57,241 nt of DNA from Blastopirellula marina DSM 3645 (GTDB lineage Bacteria > Planctomycetota > Planctomycetia > Pirellulales > Pirellulaceae), in assembly GCF_000153105.1 (NCBI RefSeq), contig NZ_CH672376.1, positions 2,707,917 through 2,765,157 on the forward strand. Direction: 5' to 3'. The notes beneath the pieces are model-generated. The model was not told the DNA's origin, did not search any database, and saw only the letters and a program-made list of their open reading frames with translations. Each line of letters opens with the position of its first letter. Position 1 is the first letter of the stretch. A program made the position numbers and the translations under genes. Shown here piece after piece: positions 40,001 to 48,565 of this stretch.

Positions 40001-43000
40001 TTGCGGCGTCACAAGGGCGCCAATCCCGGTGAAGTCGGCGGTGGCCGCATCGACCGTAACACGCGTGCCAAATTGACTCGCGGTTCCGGCTGCTTGACCG
40101 TTGATCGCTGCAACGATCGCGCTTGCTACTTCCAACTCGGTTGCGCCGGCGTCAATGTTGACGGCGATATTTGTGCCGACGACGCCGTTTTCGCCGGCGA
40201 TGGCGACGCCGCCGAAGATATCCCCAGTGTCGCTTAAACCAGGCAACATCGTAATGCTGGTGTCATTCGATATGACAATCGTGTTGTTGAGTCGGTAAGC
40301 GGGGCCGACCGTCGCTTCGTTGTCAGTAATCGCTTTCAAAACGGACTGCAACAAGGTCTCGCGCGTCGTCACGTTGGCGGTATATTGAACCGCGACGACG
40401 GTATCGCTGGGGGCGGGGGGAGACATGCTGAAATCAGTGTTGTCGGTCCCGTCCGTCGTGCTGCCATCGGAAATATCTTCGAGGTACAAGTAGAGGCTAT
40501 TGCCGCTAATATCGGTGATTTTGATCGCCGAACCCTCGTTATCCCCAGCCACCAGGGAGTTAACCCCAGCGAAATCGATGTATTGATCGAGATCGAGTTC
40601 GTAGGTCACCCCATCCACGACAAAGGTAGAACCATCGGCAGGAAAGACGCCGCCGTCTCGACGTGTGAGCGTTGTTCCTTGGAAGGTCGTCTCGGTCGTC
40701 TGACGACTGAGCGCGTTGAACGACAGATCAAAGCCCAGGTTGAGCTCGACGGTAATGCGATCACCGGTCGTCGTCGAGAGGCCATCGCCGTCGACGACAA
40801 AGGTGTCGCCGTCGTCGTAGTTGCTGATTACCGTAACGCCGTCCGCATCAAACGTCGAAACGGGATTGACGATAATGGTCGACGATCCGGGAGTAACCGC
40901 GTCAAAGTCGGTCCGGATTTGTCCTACCGCACGAACGTCCGTGCCTGAATCGCGTTCGGCCCGTTGTTCATTCGTATCGTTGTTGGGGCCATCGTTGGGC
41001 GAACCGCCCGCATCGATCGCGACGCCCAGCGGCGTGGTGTTACCATCGGCGTCCGACGCGTCGACGCGGAACAAGATATTGGTGCCGTCCGTGGTGGCGA
41101 ACGCCGGACCGTTGATCCCACCAGCATAATTTCCAACGGCGTAGCCAAGGATGTCATCCGCTTCGGGATTGTCTACAAGATAGCCATAGGCCAACGCGTT
41201 GTAGTAGTAGCCATATCCGACTCTGGCGCCGCCGGGGATGACATGGTCCACGACCGGATTGCCGTTCTTGTCTAACGTATAGGTCTGCACTCCGTCATCA
41301 CGAATGATCGTGGAGGCGCCGGTCCCGGTATCGATCTGGAGGAAATTACCGTTGTCGGCCGCAATGGGAGCATTTCCAAAAGCGGTGTCTAGGCTGTAAG
41401 CGTAGAGACTGCCGTCGGGACGCATTGCGATATCACCCACATCCTGGCCAAATTGCCCAATGTAGGCTTCGACGGCTCCCGTGAATGGATTGACCGCCCA
41501 GACCCGAGTCTGTTCGTTGCCGACGTCGACCGAAACAAACATCACCATATCGCTGAGGTGATAATCCTTCGCCTGTTCGGGGTCTCTTAGGAACGCCGCA
41601 ATGTCAGGAGCATCGGCTGTGCTGAACGTGTTGGTGCCGATATGTTCTTCGACGATTCGTTGGATCGAATCAACCGGCTCGAGACGAACGAGCGAGTTGG
41701 TCGGATCTTCTTCGTAGAACTGCGAGAGCTGATCCGCGATCTGGGCCGTCGACGATACGGCGACGTAGTAGGTCCCTTGCGGGATATGGATCGTGCCAAC
41801 ATGCGGATCATTGGTGCTGAGCGATCCGCGCGTCTGGTCAGCCAGCGGCGTGTAGTCGGCATCGTACGTCGTGTTCGCGACAAATTGCGTTTGCGTTTGA
41901 TCGTCGCCGACACTTGAATCGGAACTGACGATCACCAAGCGACCTTGCTGGTCGTAGACGGCGATTTGAGCGTTGCCGCGGGCGCCGCCCATGTAGTCGA
42001 GGTCGATCATCAAGCTGGCGAACAACGCATCGGCCGAAAAGCCCTCAATCTCCTGAAGGTATTCGCGAGTCAGTTCAAACTGGAACCAATCGACGTCGGT
42101 TTCTGTAGCGATATTGGCGGCGATACTGATCGCGTCGCGGTCGGTGGTCAGCACATTGCCGACGTTGTGAGCGCCGTTTTGCGTATCGTTGGTGTCGTTG
42201 GCATCTTCGGCCGATTCGCCCAGCAGCGGCGAGTGGGCGGGTTGCCCCAGCACTTCGATGCCGTTGGTCGCATAGCGGACGTCCGCTTGCTTGATGGTCG
42301 AGCCGCCGAATTCATCGATTTCACGCAGACGAATTTGCAGTTGGTAAACGCCGGAAGTAAGGCCGCCGGTCAATTGCGTTTGATTGACGAGATAGCTGCC
42401 GCTCGAGTTGGTCGTCGTACCGATATCGTCGCTGTTGCTGCGAATGCGAACATGGTAGGTGCGAATCGACGAAGTGGGATTGCCGGCCAAAACGATCCGC
42501 ATGCTGGCGTCGCGCGGATTGATCGTCCACCGATCTTGGTCGTACGTGCCCGACTTGGGCATCGTATTCATTTGATTCGAAGCGTCGTTGTTGCCGAACA
42601 GCGTGTTGTTATCGATCGAACGCGCGATCACGTTGCCGTTGTCATCGATCAGTTCAATGATCGCGTCCAAGGCCATCGTAGTGCGATCCAGGTCAAGCCA
42701 AACTTCGGTTCCCGGCGTCGCTTGGAAGGAGTAGACGTCGACATCGCTGGGCGAACTGAGATAGCCTTGAATCTCGAAGCCCAAGCGGCGGTTATCGTCG
42801 CCAGCATATTCGTCAGGCGCCAAGATGCCGAGCGATTGGGCCGACTGCGGCGTACCGTTGGTTCCGACCGACACGGCGTTGTTGCTTTCCGCTTCGACAA
42901 TCACTTCAACGTTGCGATCGTTAGCAAACTGGTCAATCAGCAAGCTGCGCCAGTCGCCGGCCGAGGGAGCGATCGTGTCGCCGGTATTGTCGGTGTCGAC

Positions 43001-46000
43001 GGCGGATTTGCCATTTTCATCAAAGCCGGCGCCGACCGTGTCGTCATAGAACGACGTGAATACGACCGGGAAACCAGGTTGGCCGATCACTTGCAACATG
43101 CCGCCGACGCGATCTTCAATGTCAAGCGGCGCGCCTGACGCGGTGATGCCGGCGTTCTCGGCGCCCATTAGCTTGACGACCAGGCTTTCCTTGGTCGAGC
43201 TTTCGATCCGCAAGCCGCCGTACGTGTGCAAGTCGGGAATGACGACTTCACTGAAGAGAACGTGCACGATATCGGTATCGTCCCACACGCTTTGCGTGGT
43301 TAGGACCCCGCCGCGAACCACCATGCCGTTGATGACGTTATTCGTCTGCAAGTTGAAGCGAATCAATGCGCCTTGATTGTCGCCGACGCCGGGAGTGACT
43401 TCGACAAAGCCGGTCGAACGACCCCAGTCCACGACAAGATTCGAGTTCAGCGAATTCACGTTGATATTGATCGACGCGTCGTTGTTGTTCCGGAAACTGT
43501 TGCTGACAATGACCGGTTGGGCGCCTGCGACGAAGATGGTGCCGCCGGCGTTGGCGCTATGACCAGCTCGCGTGGCGCCGGAATCATTGTTCCCCAATCC
43601 GCTTGCGTTTTCTTCCAACAGGCTATGCGCAACGCGTACGCTGGCTTGATGGATTTCGATTGCATTGAAGAAGGCGAGACCGCCGTCCACGCGTGAATTT
43701 CCACCGCCGTACGCCAGGATGACGTTGTCCAGGCTGCCGGATGAGGTTTGCCCAAAGTAGATGCCGCTCCAGTCGCCGGCGTCCGCCGTCGTTTGGGCGC
43801 CGTTGCTGTTGGTGTCGAACGTGCCGCCAAAGCCATAGCGATCATCATGCAGCGAGGTGAAGATGATTTCGTTGCCGTTGGAGCCCTCTGCGATCAGCGA
43901 TGCGCCCATCTGAACTTCAATGCGAGATCCATTCGACTTGATGACGATGTTGGGATCGATCACCAGACCGGCGTCGAGACGCGCGGTAAGCGTGCCGAAG
44001 GGATCGACCAGCAGACCGCCGGGAGTTCCTTCGACGAGCAGATTTTCGAGCAGGATGTGGACGATGTCGGTATCGTCAAAATTAGCCGTAACCGTAAGCT
44101 TTTCGGTCAGATTGCCCGCCGGAGTATTGATGCGAACCAGAATGCCGTTGAGCGAGTTGGTGTCGTATCCCTCGCGAAGAGTTGTCAAAACGTTTCCAGC
44201 GTCGTCGGTCGTCACGAGAGCTCTGGTAACGAAGTCGTTGCCAAAGATCGCCGGGCCAGATCGCGTGTAGTCAGGCGTCGCCTGGTTGAATTGACCGATG
44301 CGATAGCTGTCGGTGGGATTGAAGTCGGACTGCGGGGAGTAAACCTGGAAGTTCGTCTTCTCGAAACTGTTCGGATCGGCCGAAAATGCAGCGCCAGCGC
44401 TGCCGACAACGTTATTGAAGTACAAAGCTGGTCGCGTCTCTTCCATGTAGACCGGAGCCAACGTAAAGTCTTCGCCGTTGATCGAAGCGAGGCCGCCGCC
44501 GTAACGGAAGTCGCCGCCGACGATCGAGTTCAGGAAGATGCCGTTGTCTTGCCAATTACCGGCGCCTTCTTCACGATCGACTTCGTTATTGAAGAATACG
44601 CCGCCCCAGTCGCCGCCCGCGGGCTCGAACTGCGTATTGCTCTTCGTGCCTACTTTGTCTTCGTTGTACGAAGTAAAGATCACACGGCGACCGGAGCGGT
44701 CCGAGTCCTCGACGATCGCGTTGGCGGAATCGACATAGGGATCAAAGCGTTCTGGAATGCCGAGAACTTGCAACGCGGCGAAGCTTCGATCTTCGTTGAC
44801 CGACGTACTGCCGACAACGACGGCCCCGCCGACGCCAAATTTCAAGATGGCGCCTTCGTCGATCATCACCGTTACGTCTTTCGGGATGATCAGCTGTTGA
44901 CCATCTTCCAGGACCTGCTGTTGGGTCGTGTCGTAACCGATGTAGTAGGCGAGATTGTCCTCTAGCGTCGTTGGATCATCGCTATTGCCCGCTAGGCCGA
45001 TGATCCGAATCACGTCTCCCATCCCGCGCTGATCGGCGAGCGTGAGCGCGGCTTGAATGTTGTTGAATGGTCGCTGCAGCGAACCATCTAAGGCCGGGTT
45101 GTTTTGCCCGCCGCGAGTCGAGGTTTTGTCGACGTAGATGACGATTGGCTCATTCGGCGGAGCAGTCGCCGATTCGAGCGGAGTTTCGGCGCGGAACCAG
45201 AAGTTGTAGTTCCCGCCGGCGGCTCCATTCAAATCGCCATCGAGCGCGGCGCCTTCTGAGGCGCCGCCGGTGACGCGCATCGTGTCATTGGCGTCAATCA
45301 GCGAGGAGAAATCAACCGGATTGTTGGACGCCGCATTCGCCAGATCGATCCGATTTCCGACGTTAGTCGCAATGATATTAAAACCGGAGGTTGCGTTGAT
45401 CGCCGCGACCAGGGCGGCGACAATGTCGCTGGCCAATGCCGTTTTGAGGACTTTAACCGGGACGTTGGTCGACTGGACTGTCGCCGGCGCGGTAAGGTCG
45501 TCGACAAAATCAAGTTCGTAGGTTATGTCCGTGCCGGCCGCATCGACGATCGTAATCGTATGCAGGCCGGATTGACTTAGTTGAGCGTCGGTTCCGAAGT
45601 CTTCCGCGGCGTTTCGAACCTGGATCGAAGTGCCCGATTCCAAGACGGCCCCGGTATCGCGAATCGCATTGGTCGAGTCAGGTCGGAAGCGAATCTGCAG
45701 ATCATAATCGCCCTGCGTCTTGCCGCCGAATCCCGAGTCCGCGATCGACGGATCGTAGGCGTTGTTTCCGCTGGCGCTGACGCCGATATAGTAGGTGCCC
45801 TGTTGCAGCAACAGTTCGACAAACGGATCTTCGCTGTAGTAGTCGTCGTTACGTGCGATGACCGTTCGCGTTCCGTCCCCATTCTCTTGGTAGATCGTAA
45901 TCAGCGCGTCGAGACTGCTCGGGTTGACCGGATTCGACGGGTCCAAATTGCTTAGACGCTCGGCCAGAATCTCCGCCGTCAATCGCCCCGTTTCGGTGAT

Positions 46001-48172
46001 CTCCAATTTATAGAGATCGATGTCTTTCGAGTCAGGGTTGTAGAGATACTGCATATGGACGATGTCATTATCGCCCGGGAAGATATTTTCGGCGCCCAAG
46101 CCAAAATTGTTGGCGCCGTCGCTCTGTGTCGTTACCGGCGGAAGTTCGTAAGAGTGACCAAGTCCAAGGAAGTGACCGATTTCATGGATCGCCGTGCGTT
46201 GCCAATCATCGCCATATTCGTCGTCACCTGCATTCTGGTGATCGAAAATGTCCATCACCACCAAATCTCCACCCGCGATACCGGCGACGCCGCCAGGCCC
46301 GGTGGGAACGGTGGGATCGACCGCGCGCAAGTCGCCGGTCACCACGCGGAGGTCGTACGGTTGAAAGAAGGGACTCGTCGATTCGTAATAGGGAACTTCA
46401 ACGAAAGTCACTCCCGCGTAATAGCTGTAGAGCGACATGATTTCGCGAGTCCGCTGTTTTTGCGCCTCGGTAATCTGGTTGAACAGCGGAGCGCCCGTCG
46501 AAGGATCCACACCGTATTGCTGGGGAAACGTATAGCGGAACTCCGTGACGCCGGTATGGTCATCGGCGCCTGCCAGTAAATGTTGTTGTTGTTCCGCATA
46601 GTCTTCACGGTGACCAGGCTCATCACTGGCGCCCGGCAGATCTAACGTGTATTCTTCCCCCGCTTCGTTGATGATTTGTCCATGAATGACAATCGTTTGC
46701 GAGCGGTCGACGATCAAGCCGACGGTCGTATCGCTAACCAGCATGGTCGGACGACCATCAGGGCTGGAAAGCGCAAAACGCGTTCCGCTGACGCTTGAGG
46801 TCGGCTCGTCGACGTTGACCACCAGGCCGTCAGCGGCGAACGCTGCGGTGATCCGCGTGGCGATGCGATCCGCCAGCATGGCGCGGGTGCTCGCCGTGTC
46901 GAGGATCAAATCGGAAATATCAATCGCGGCATACGATAGGTTCGACGTCGTTCCCCCATTGATCAACTGAAACGTGATGGAATTGCCGAGACCGCCGTTG
47001 TCGTCGCTACCGTCGTTGACCGTGAAGATCTGGCCCACGACGTCGTAGACTGTTGCGCCGGTGGAATTTAGATGCGTCGCGTGCGCGGGACGGGTGACTT
47101 CAAATTCGTGATTGCCGTCCAGCAAGCTTTCGTTGTTCGGTCCGACCAGGTCTTTCGCCGTGTCAAACGTGTCACCGGGGTCATTGGGGCCGATCGCATC
47201 AATCGTGTCGACGTCTGGCGTATCGGTCCACTCCTTCGACGTGATTTCTTTGCTGCCGATTTGCAGTCGGAAGACGGTCGCTTTCGTCGAATCGAAACCG
47301 GGCAAGTCATCCGCCAGGGTGTCGAGCGAATCGGCGAAGGTCAGAATGATGAGATCGAGGTCGGAGTCGTAATCGACGCTTGTCGGGAAGAACGCGACTT
47401 CCCCGTTTTGAATATCCGGACTGTCATCGTCCGGATTTATATTAGCGTCGTCAGTTCGCTGGAAGAGGAGTTGGTAGTAGCCGGGGTCCAGCGCCGACGC
47501 CATGTCGAGATCGTCATCATTTAAATAGACGTAGATCTGATCGCGGGCAATTTCCAGATCTCCGGAATCATTGCGCGTGACCGGCTGCGGTACGATCGAC
47601 AGAATCTGGGCGCCCAGATTCAATTCAAAGGTCGAAGAGAACGGCGTCGCTCCAGTCGGCGTCCCGCCGGGAATCGGAACCCCATCTTCGATCGGCGTCC
47701 CTATCAATGCGCTGGTAATTTCGATTCGATACTGATCGTCCGGCAGAGCTTCGCCGAAGCGGATCACAACTTCATTCGCACTGTCGCCGATGCCGATGAA
47801 TCCCCCGAAATCGGCGCCATTCCCCAAAATATCGACATCATCGCCTGTCCCGCCATCCAGAGTGCCGTTCGGTCCTGCGCGATAAATGCGAATCCCGGCA
47901 GCGAGCGTTGCGGGATCCACCGCATGGTTCTCATCAAACCGCAACGTCAGATTTTGCGGCGCACTGTTCAGCACTTCCTGGTCATCCAGTAGATCGCCGG
48001 CATTATTCTGAATGCCAATCAACTGGAAAACGTCCATCGCCATCAGTTGGCGCGATTCCAGTTGCTCATGATTGAGAGAACGTTGGCCCCCTTTACGCTT
48101 GCTACGCAGATGGTTCTTCAGGGCAGCTTTGCGTTCTGCGGATGTACGTCGACGTGTGTAGCGAATGGTCAT
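34016..48172 (-). CDS. 4718-residue metzincin/beta-helix/GEVED/dockerin giant protein
   Basis: One uninterrupted frame of 14 kb; GAGGT lies 7 nt before the ATG. The leader is strongly basic (MTIRYTRRRTSAERKAALKN...) and ends in EQLESRQLMAMD. A metzincin domain shows the full zinc motif HEIGHFLGLGH (H663, H667, H673) with a later possible Met-turn. Pre-peptidase-like beta domains appear (for example DVDVYSFQATPGTEVWLDL near 1815). Right-handed beta-helix regions lie near 1020-1720 and 3870-4050 (GDWSGIYF, NNIIYDSGTGAILF). Repeated modules with ITATR and VAxAIAAAI helices fill 2400-3400. A GEVED-type domain (LDFGDAPDSYGT, about 4290-4460) and a dockerin (about 4475-4565) precede an acidic tail (DDLDNLIAMISQDEE). 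The first dockerin loop is degenerate (IGDNVVSSHD). Probably an extracellular protease or adhesin. Confidence 0.88.
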   Translation of the reverse strand: MTIRYTRRRTSAERKAALKNHLRSKRKGGQRSLNHEQLESRQLMAMDVFQLIGIQNNAGDLLDDQEVLNSAPQNLTLRFDENHAVDPATLAAGIRIYRAGPNGTLDGGTGDDVDILGNGADFGGFIGIGDSANEVVIRFGEALPDDQYRIEITSALIGTPIEDGVPIPGGTPTGATPFSSTFELNLGAQILSIVPQPVTRNDSGDLEIARDQIYVYLNDDDLDMASALDPGYYQLLFQRTDDANINPDDDSPDIQNGEVAFFPTSVDYDSDLDLIILTFADSLDTLADDLPGFDSTKATVFRLQIGSKEITSKEWTDTPDVDTIDAIGPNDPGDTFDTAKDLVGPNNESLLDGNHEFEVTRPAHATHLNSTGATVYDVVGQIFTVNDGSDDNGGLGNSITFQLINGGTTSNLSYAAIDISDLILDTASTRAMLADRIATRITAAFAADGLVVNVDEPTSSVSGTRFALSSPDGRPTMLVSDTTVGLIVDRSQTIVIHGQIINEAGEEYTLDLPGASDEPGHREDYAEQQQHLLAGADDHTGVTEFRYTFPQQYGVDPSTGAPLFNQITEAQKQRTREIMSLYSYYAGVTFVEVPYYESTSPFFQPYDLRVVTGDLRAVDPTVPTGPGGVAGIAGGDLVVMDIFDHQNAGDDEYGDDWQRTAIHEIGHFLGLGHSYELPPVTTQSDGANNFGLGAENIFPGDNDIVHMQYLYNPDSKDIDLYKLEITETGRLTAEILAERLSNLDPSNPVNPSSLDALITIYQENGDGTRTVIARNDDYYSEDPFVELLLQQGTYYIGVSASGNNAYDPSIADSGFGGKTQGDYDLQIRFRPDSTNAIRDTGAVLESGTSIQVRNAAEDFGTDAQLSQSGLHTITIVDAAGTDITYELDFVDDLTAPATVQSTNVPVKVLKTALASDIVAALVAAINATSGFNIIATNVGNRIDLANAASNNPVDFSSLIDANDTMRVTGGASEGAALDGDLNGAAGGNYNFWFRAETPLESATAPPNEPIVIYVDKTSTRGGQNNPALDGSLQRPFNNIQAALTLADQRGMGDVIRIIGLAGNSDDPTTLEDNLAYYIGYDTTQQQVLEDGQQLIIPKDVTVMIDEGAILKFGVGGAVVVGSTSVNEDRSFAALQVLGIPERFDPYVDSANAIVEDSDRSGRRVIFTSYNEDKVGTKSNTQFEPAGGDWGGVFFNNEVDREEGAGNWQDNGIFLNSIVGGDFRYGGGLASINGEDFTLAPVYMEETRPALYFNNVVGSAGAAFSADPNSFEKTNFQVYSPQSDFNPTDSYRIGQFNQATPDYTRSGPAIFGNDFVTRALVTTDDAGNVLTTLREGYDTNSLNGILVRINTPAGNLTEKLTVTANFDDTDIVHILLENLLVEGTPGGLLVDPFGTLTARLDAGLVIDPNIVIKSNGSRIEVQMGASLIAEGSNGNEIIFTSLHDDRYGFGGTFDTNSNGAQTTADAGDWSGIYFGQTSSGSLDNVILAYGGGNSRVDGGLAFFNAIEIHQASVRVAHSLLEENASGLGNNDSGATRAGHSANAGGTIFVAGAQPVIVSNSFRNNNDASININVNSLNSNLVVDWGRSTGFVEVTPGVGDNQGALIRFNLQTNNVINGMVVRGGVLTTQSVWDDTDIVHVLFSEVVIPDLHTYGGLRIESSTKESLVVKLMGAENAGITASGAPLDIEDRVGGMLQVIGQPGFPVVFTSFYDDTVGAGFDENGKSAVDTDNTGDTIAPSAGDWRSLLIDQFANDRNVEVIVEAESNNAVSVGTNGTPQSAQSLGILAPDEYAGDDNRRLGFEIQGYLSSPSDVDVYSFQATPGTEVWLDLDRTTMALDAIIELIDDNGNVIARSIDNNTLFGNNDASNQMNTMPKSGTYDQDRWTINPRDASMRIVLAGNPTSSIRTYHVRIRSNSDDIGTTTNSSGSYLVNQTQLTGGLTSGVYQLQIRLREIDEFGGSTIKQADVRYATNGIEVLGQPAHSPLLGESAEDANDTNDTQNGAHNVGNVLTTDRDAISIAANIATETDVDWFQFELTREYLQEIEGFSADALFASLMIDLDYMGGARGNAQIAVYDQQGRLVIVSSDSSVGDDQTQTQFVANTTYDADYTPLADQTRGSLSTNDPHVGTIHIPQGTYYVAVSSTAQIADQLSQFYEEDPTNSLVRLEPVDSIQRIVEEHIGTNTFSTADAPDIAAFLRDPEQAKDYHLSDMVMFVSVDVGNEQTRVWAVNPFTGAVEAYIGQFGQDVGDIAMRPDGSLYAYSLDTAFGNAPIAADNGNFLQIDTGTGASTIIRDDGVQTYTLDKNGNPVVDHVIPGGARVGYGYYYNALAYGYLVDNPEADDILGYAVGNYAGGINGPAFATTDGTNILFRVDASDADGNTTPLGVAIDAGGSPNDGPNNDTNEQRAERDSGTDVRAVGQIRTDFDAVTPGSSTIIVNPVSTFDADGVTVISNYDDGDTFVVDGDGLSTTTGDRITVELNLGFDLSFNALSRQTTETTFQGTTLTRRDGGVFPADGSTFVVDGVTYELDLDQYIDFAGVNSLVAGDNEGSAIKITDISGNSLYLYLEDISDGSTTDGTDNTDFSMSPPAPSDTVVAVQYTANVTTRETLLQSVLKAITDNEATVGPAYRLNNTIVISNDTSITMLPGLSDTGDIFGGVAIAGENGVVGTNIAVNIDAGATELEVASAIVAAINGQAAGTASQFGTRVTVDAATADFTGIGALVTPQANTTTNATNVMVTIGADWTAEEVADAIAAAVDLQPTFAADSSTPGRVHFTYNGVNATVEDTLELFKVGGQASGGTVTGLAIQNGELYAVDSEGGVFEVNRTDPTQSDFLGTILNANNNPVNFVSLEAGPAFMQGVTSDYANVLFGMSDSGVMYAFTIENVGGFLEAVLAPVFVGGRSSIATALNVLDTLPNVTGSITGIAMGTLTSNLWNITDTRGDEAGHGIEVPVTGWRDAEEGGVSFYFGNEEDTFAENEAYGNATSDNYDFPQGAHGTLITEDFSLDGYSAADLPVLYFNYYSDTDNVNGDLARDTFRVFIAGDDGNWVQLSTNNNYTIAGDNNDEFDAQDKETLEDRANATTETTSGATNTVQPTYDNTNSWRQARIDLSQFAGQDNLKLRFDFATGGQINIGGVAVDEQTGANFAADTTEVRALDSNKHDDGEVFSITDPYTGEVYYFEINKGQTLTVGSYAQFDDGDIFAITANGMTRTFEFDKGDGNTTADNAITISISDTPATIAEKLRRAIKEDTVIGAIVRTFRDGNELTIRDIEDIGRSTGANGLTVVNDGGGSVDGLQIDGTEAGRASTSSLADLDDAVIDPFTGLPIYNFVAGTYDLHTIDIHDDLVVAEVPNADGQQRIGDTELAEIMQVRFQEVMAANTVDANRDLTYTVVPRHEEFLYILGGYEVTRFVDGDIDVATHIGFDENLQSDTFGVMQDFPTTPNDDNDLPNVFDIRKIFNQSNERGVDNAHQGIFIDDLIIGFAERGEMVTSASVNGTGFETNPNAFVNDVFFGEYQLELREGTEYVFAGGSYSSERIATFTWNTNDRLQQGHSIIAPAGKDIQNNTLLEISDGVDTIVFRFRDLDQDAVAINPLTQINNDKLAGIYTVNYRSTMTDGDIARALSAAINDTFGQRARNLTESTRTFGVIARVNSPLAGEATSGQIDLSPKSPYSDEVIVGLLGTTNLGALQYRESNNDLFINATNTKLDGVAYNGYMEFHARGQIGDNPLAVDGTDPTKHADVDMYRVDLGLGSTIQIDVESLSLGSPVGSLIRLFYLDGTEVVTAVTGVDASLSYEVTDPLLVGRYFIAISHADNDSYNPNLPADDPANMRVYSMEKIAYGLSVSVDNGSANPFEFVTYDYDGDQNNFRDQGQIIISSNRISHSSEWGVLVDAAPRGLPADGGDNLPHQGSVRVTREINTKRLTTGVTIVNNIIYDSGTGAILFSGDTALTSQAPGAVPVGRIINNTLYGVGGGDVGIQVDNQAGPSIVNNIVANFGVGIDVAVDGVSPVETRISRTAFQGNILDSASGDTGQSPVLLGAADLLFVDAANGNFYLASGSQAIDAAIDSVPDRAEFNSLNSPLGIATSPVIAPARDQSGQLRYDDPTVVSSGGSGVSGFKDIGALDRADTRGPSGTLIDPQDNDAANLDLDQTQDVVQLLTGPLTNISIQLIDSSGLSTQPQGSGIDDTTVTSDSFIVERITETTTTKLKLGVDYRFDYDATNNVIRITPVSGIFEEGVTYKISLKNRYTIDPDTGVALGVNHPDLIRDNAGNSIEPNKFTGNETSFFIRVGGLLDFGDAPDSYGTLFTSDGARHGIREGFFLGDGIDSELDGKPSDGADGDNFDDGIVFEETSSSGTGLIQSGGSSVIYVEATVPLNETNYGFLQAWLDYDGNGVFDDDEMVLNRALNVNATNGANFGLGQKFTLDDIPDDAIAGQTYMRFRYSSTGGLAATGFAEDGEVQDYEVTIEAAPFNPWHNSALPEAVTIGDNVVSSHDLAAILREIQERNYTDSATGKFKPEYDPFDPTTPFVGRNGVVGDVPNRLDVNNDGFVTASDYLAVQEYFVDNQIQLNPESVNDALLSSSSETINPAVENTPLIDSSTSSVEIVTNDAPSYTMTSNPLTASSAAISSNPTSQPTIDLFGLTIQQSKSNVAKFSQSTAATTFYNDIDESFTDEVLLDDSLDAVLLSVANDVDDAWRIDSEGEDDLDNLIAMISQDEE

Positions 48173-48275
48173 TTAGACGACCTCTATCCTCACTGGAAGG
48201 GTGCGGTAGCTTCTCCGGGGGGAGAACCGCGTAGGACCTGGATTGCTTTTTTGGGTTTCGGCGATCCCCGATCGC

Positions 48276-48291
48276 GTTGCAAAATTGCAAC
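48276..48291 (-). promoter_or_regulatory. 16-nt dyad GTTGCAAAATTGCAAC, candidate operator
   Basis: Perfect 7-bp arms around two A. If transcription starts about 7 nt after the TATAAT box at 48310-48315, the dyad covers roughly +12 to +27 of the transcript of the 14-kb gene, a common place for a repressor site. It lies 104 nt before the start codon. Confidence 0.45.
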
Positions 48292-48309
48292 ATTCAGGGG
48301 GCAAGCCGG

Positions 48310-48315
48310 ATTATA
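48310..48315 (-). promoter_or_regulatory. Consensus -10 box (TATAAT) for the 14-kb gene
   Basis: Plus-strand ATTATA reads TATAAT on the minus strand. Upstream at 17-18 nt there is only a weak -35 (GCGTTT/TGCGTT). The 5' leader would be about 130 nt. Confidence 0.4.
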
Positions 48316-48565
48316 GTTACGCCAAATCTGCGAAACGCACCAAATGTGCTAATCTTCTGCAGTTTGCGTAGACTGCCGTGTTGTGCCAAGTTGGTTTATG
48401 CCGACGAAGTCGATATTAACGAATTCGAGGGCAGTTTCGACGTCGCTTAAATTGCGCAAATCGAATCTTGGTTCGACGTTTGGACGTACAGGCCGAACGG
48501 GAAGTTCCGGTAATTTCGTTCTAACCGGTGAATTTTGCCAACTCCTGTTTACAGAAAAACAGGAT

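Larger units (their letters stand above)
48173..48565. other. Intergenic region upstream of the 14-kb gene
   Basis: 393 nt with no supported gene. It contains a candidate promoter and dyad for the minus-strand giant gene (listed separately) and a 7-bp hairpin CCTGTTT/AAACAGG (48544-48563) touching the end of the methyltransferase-like gene. That hairpin lacks a strong T-run, so I do not call it a terminator. Confidence 0.5.

Noticed and set aside
48544-48563. Terminator after the methyltransferase-like gene
   Set aside because: Only a 7-bp AT-rich stem ending at the stop codon, and no convincing T-run follows.
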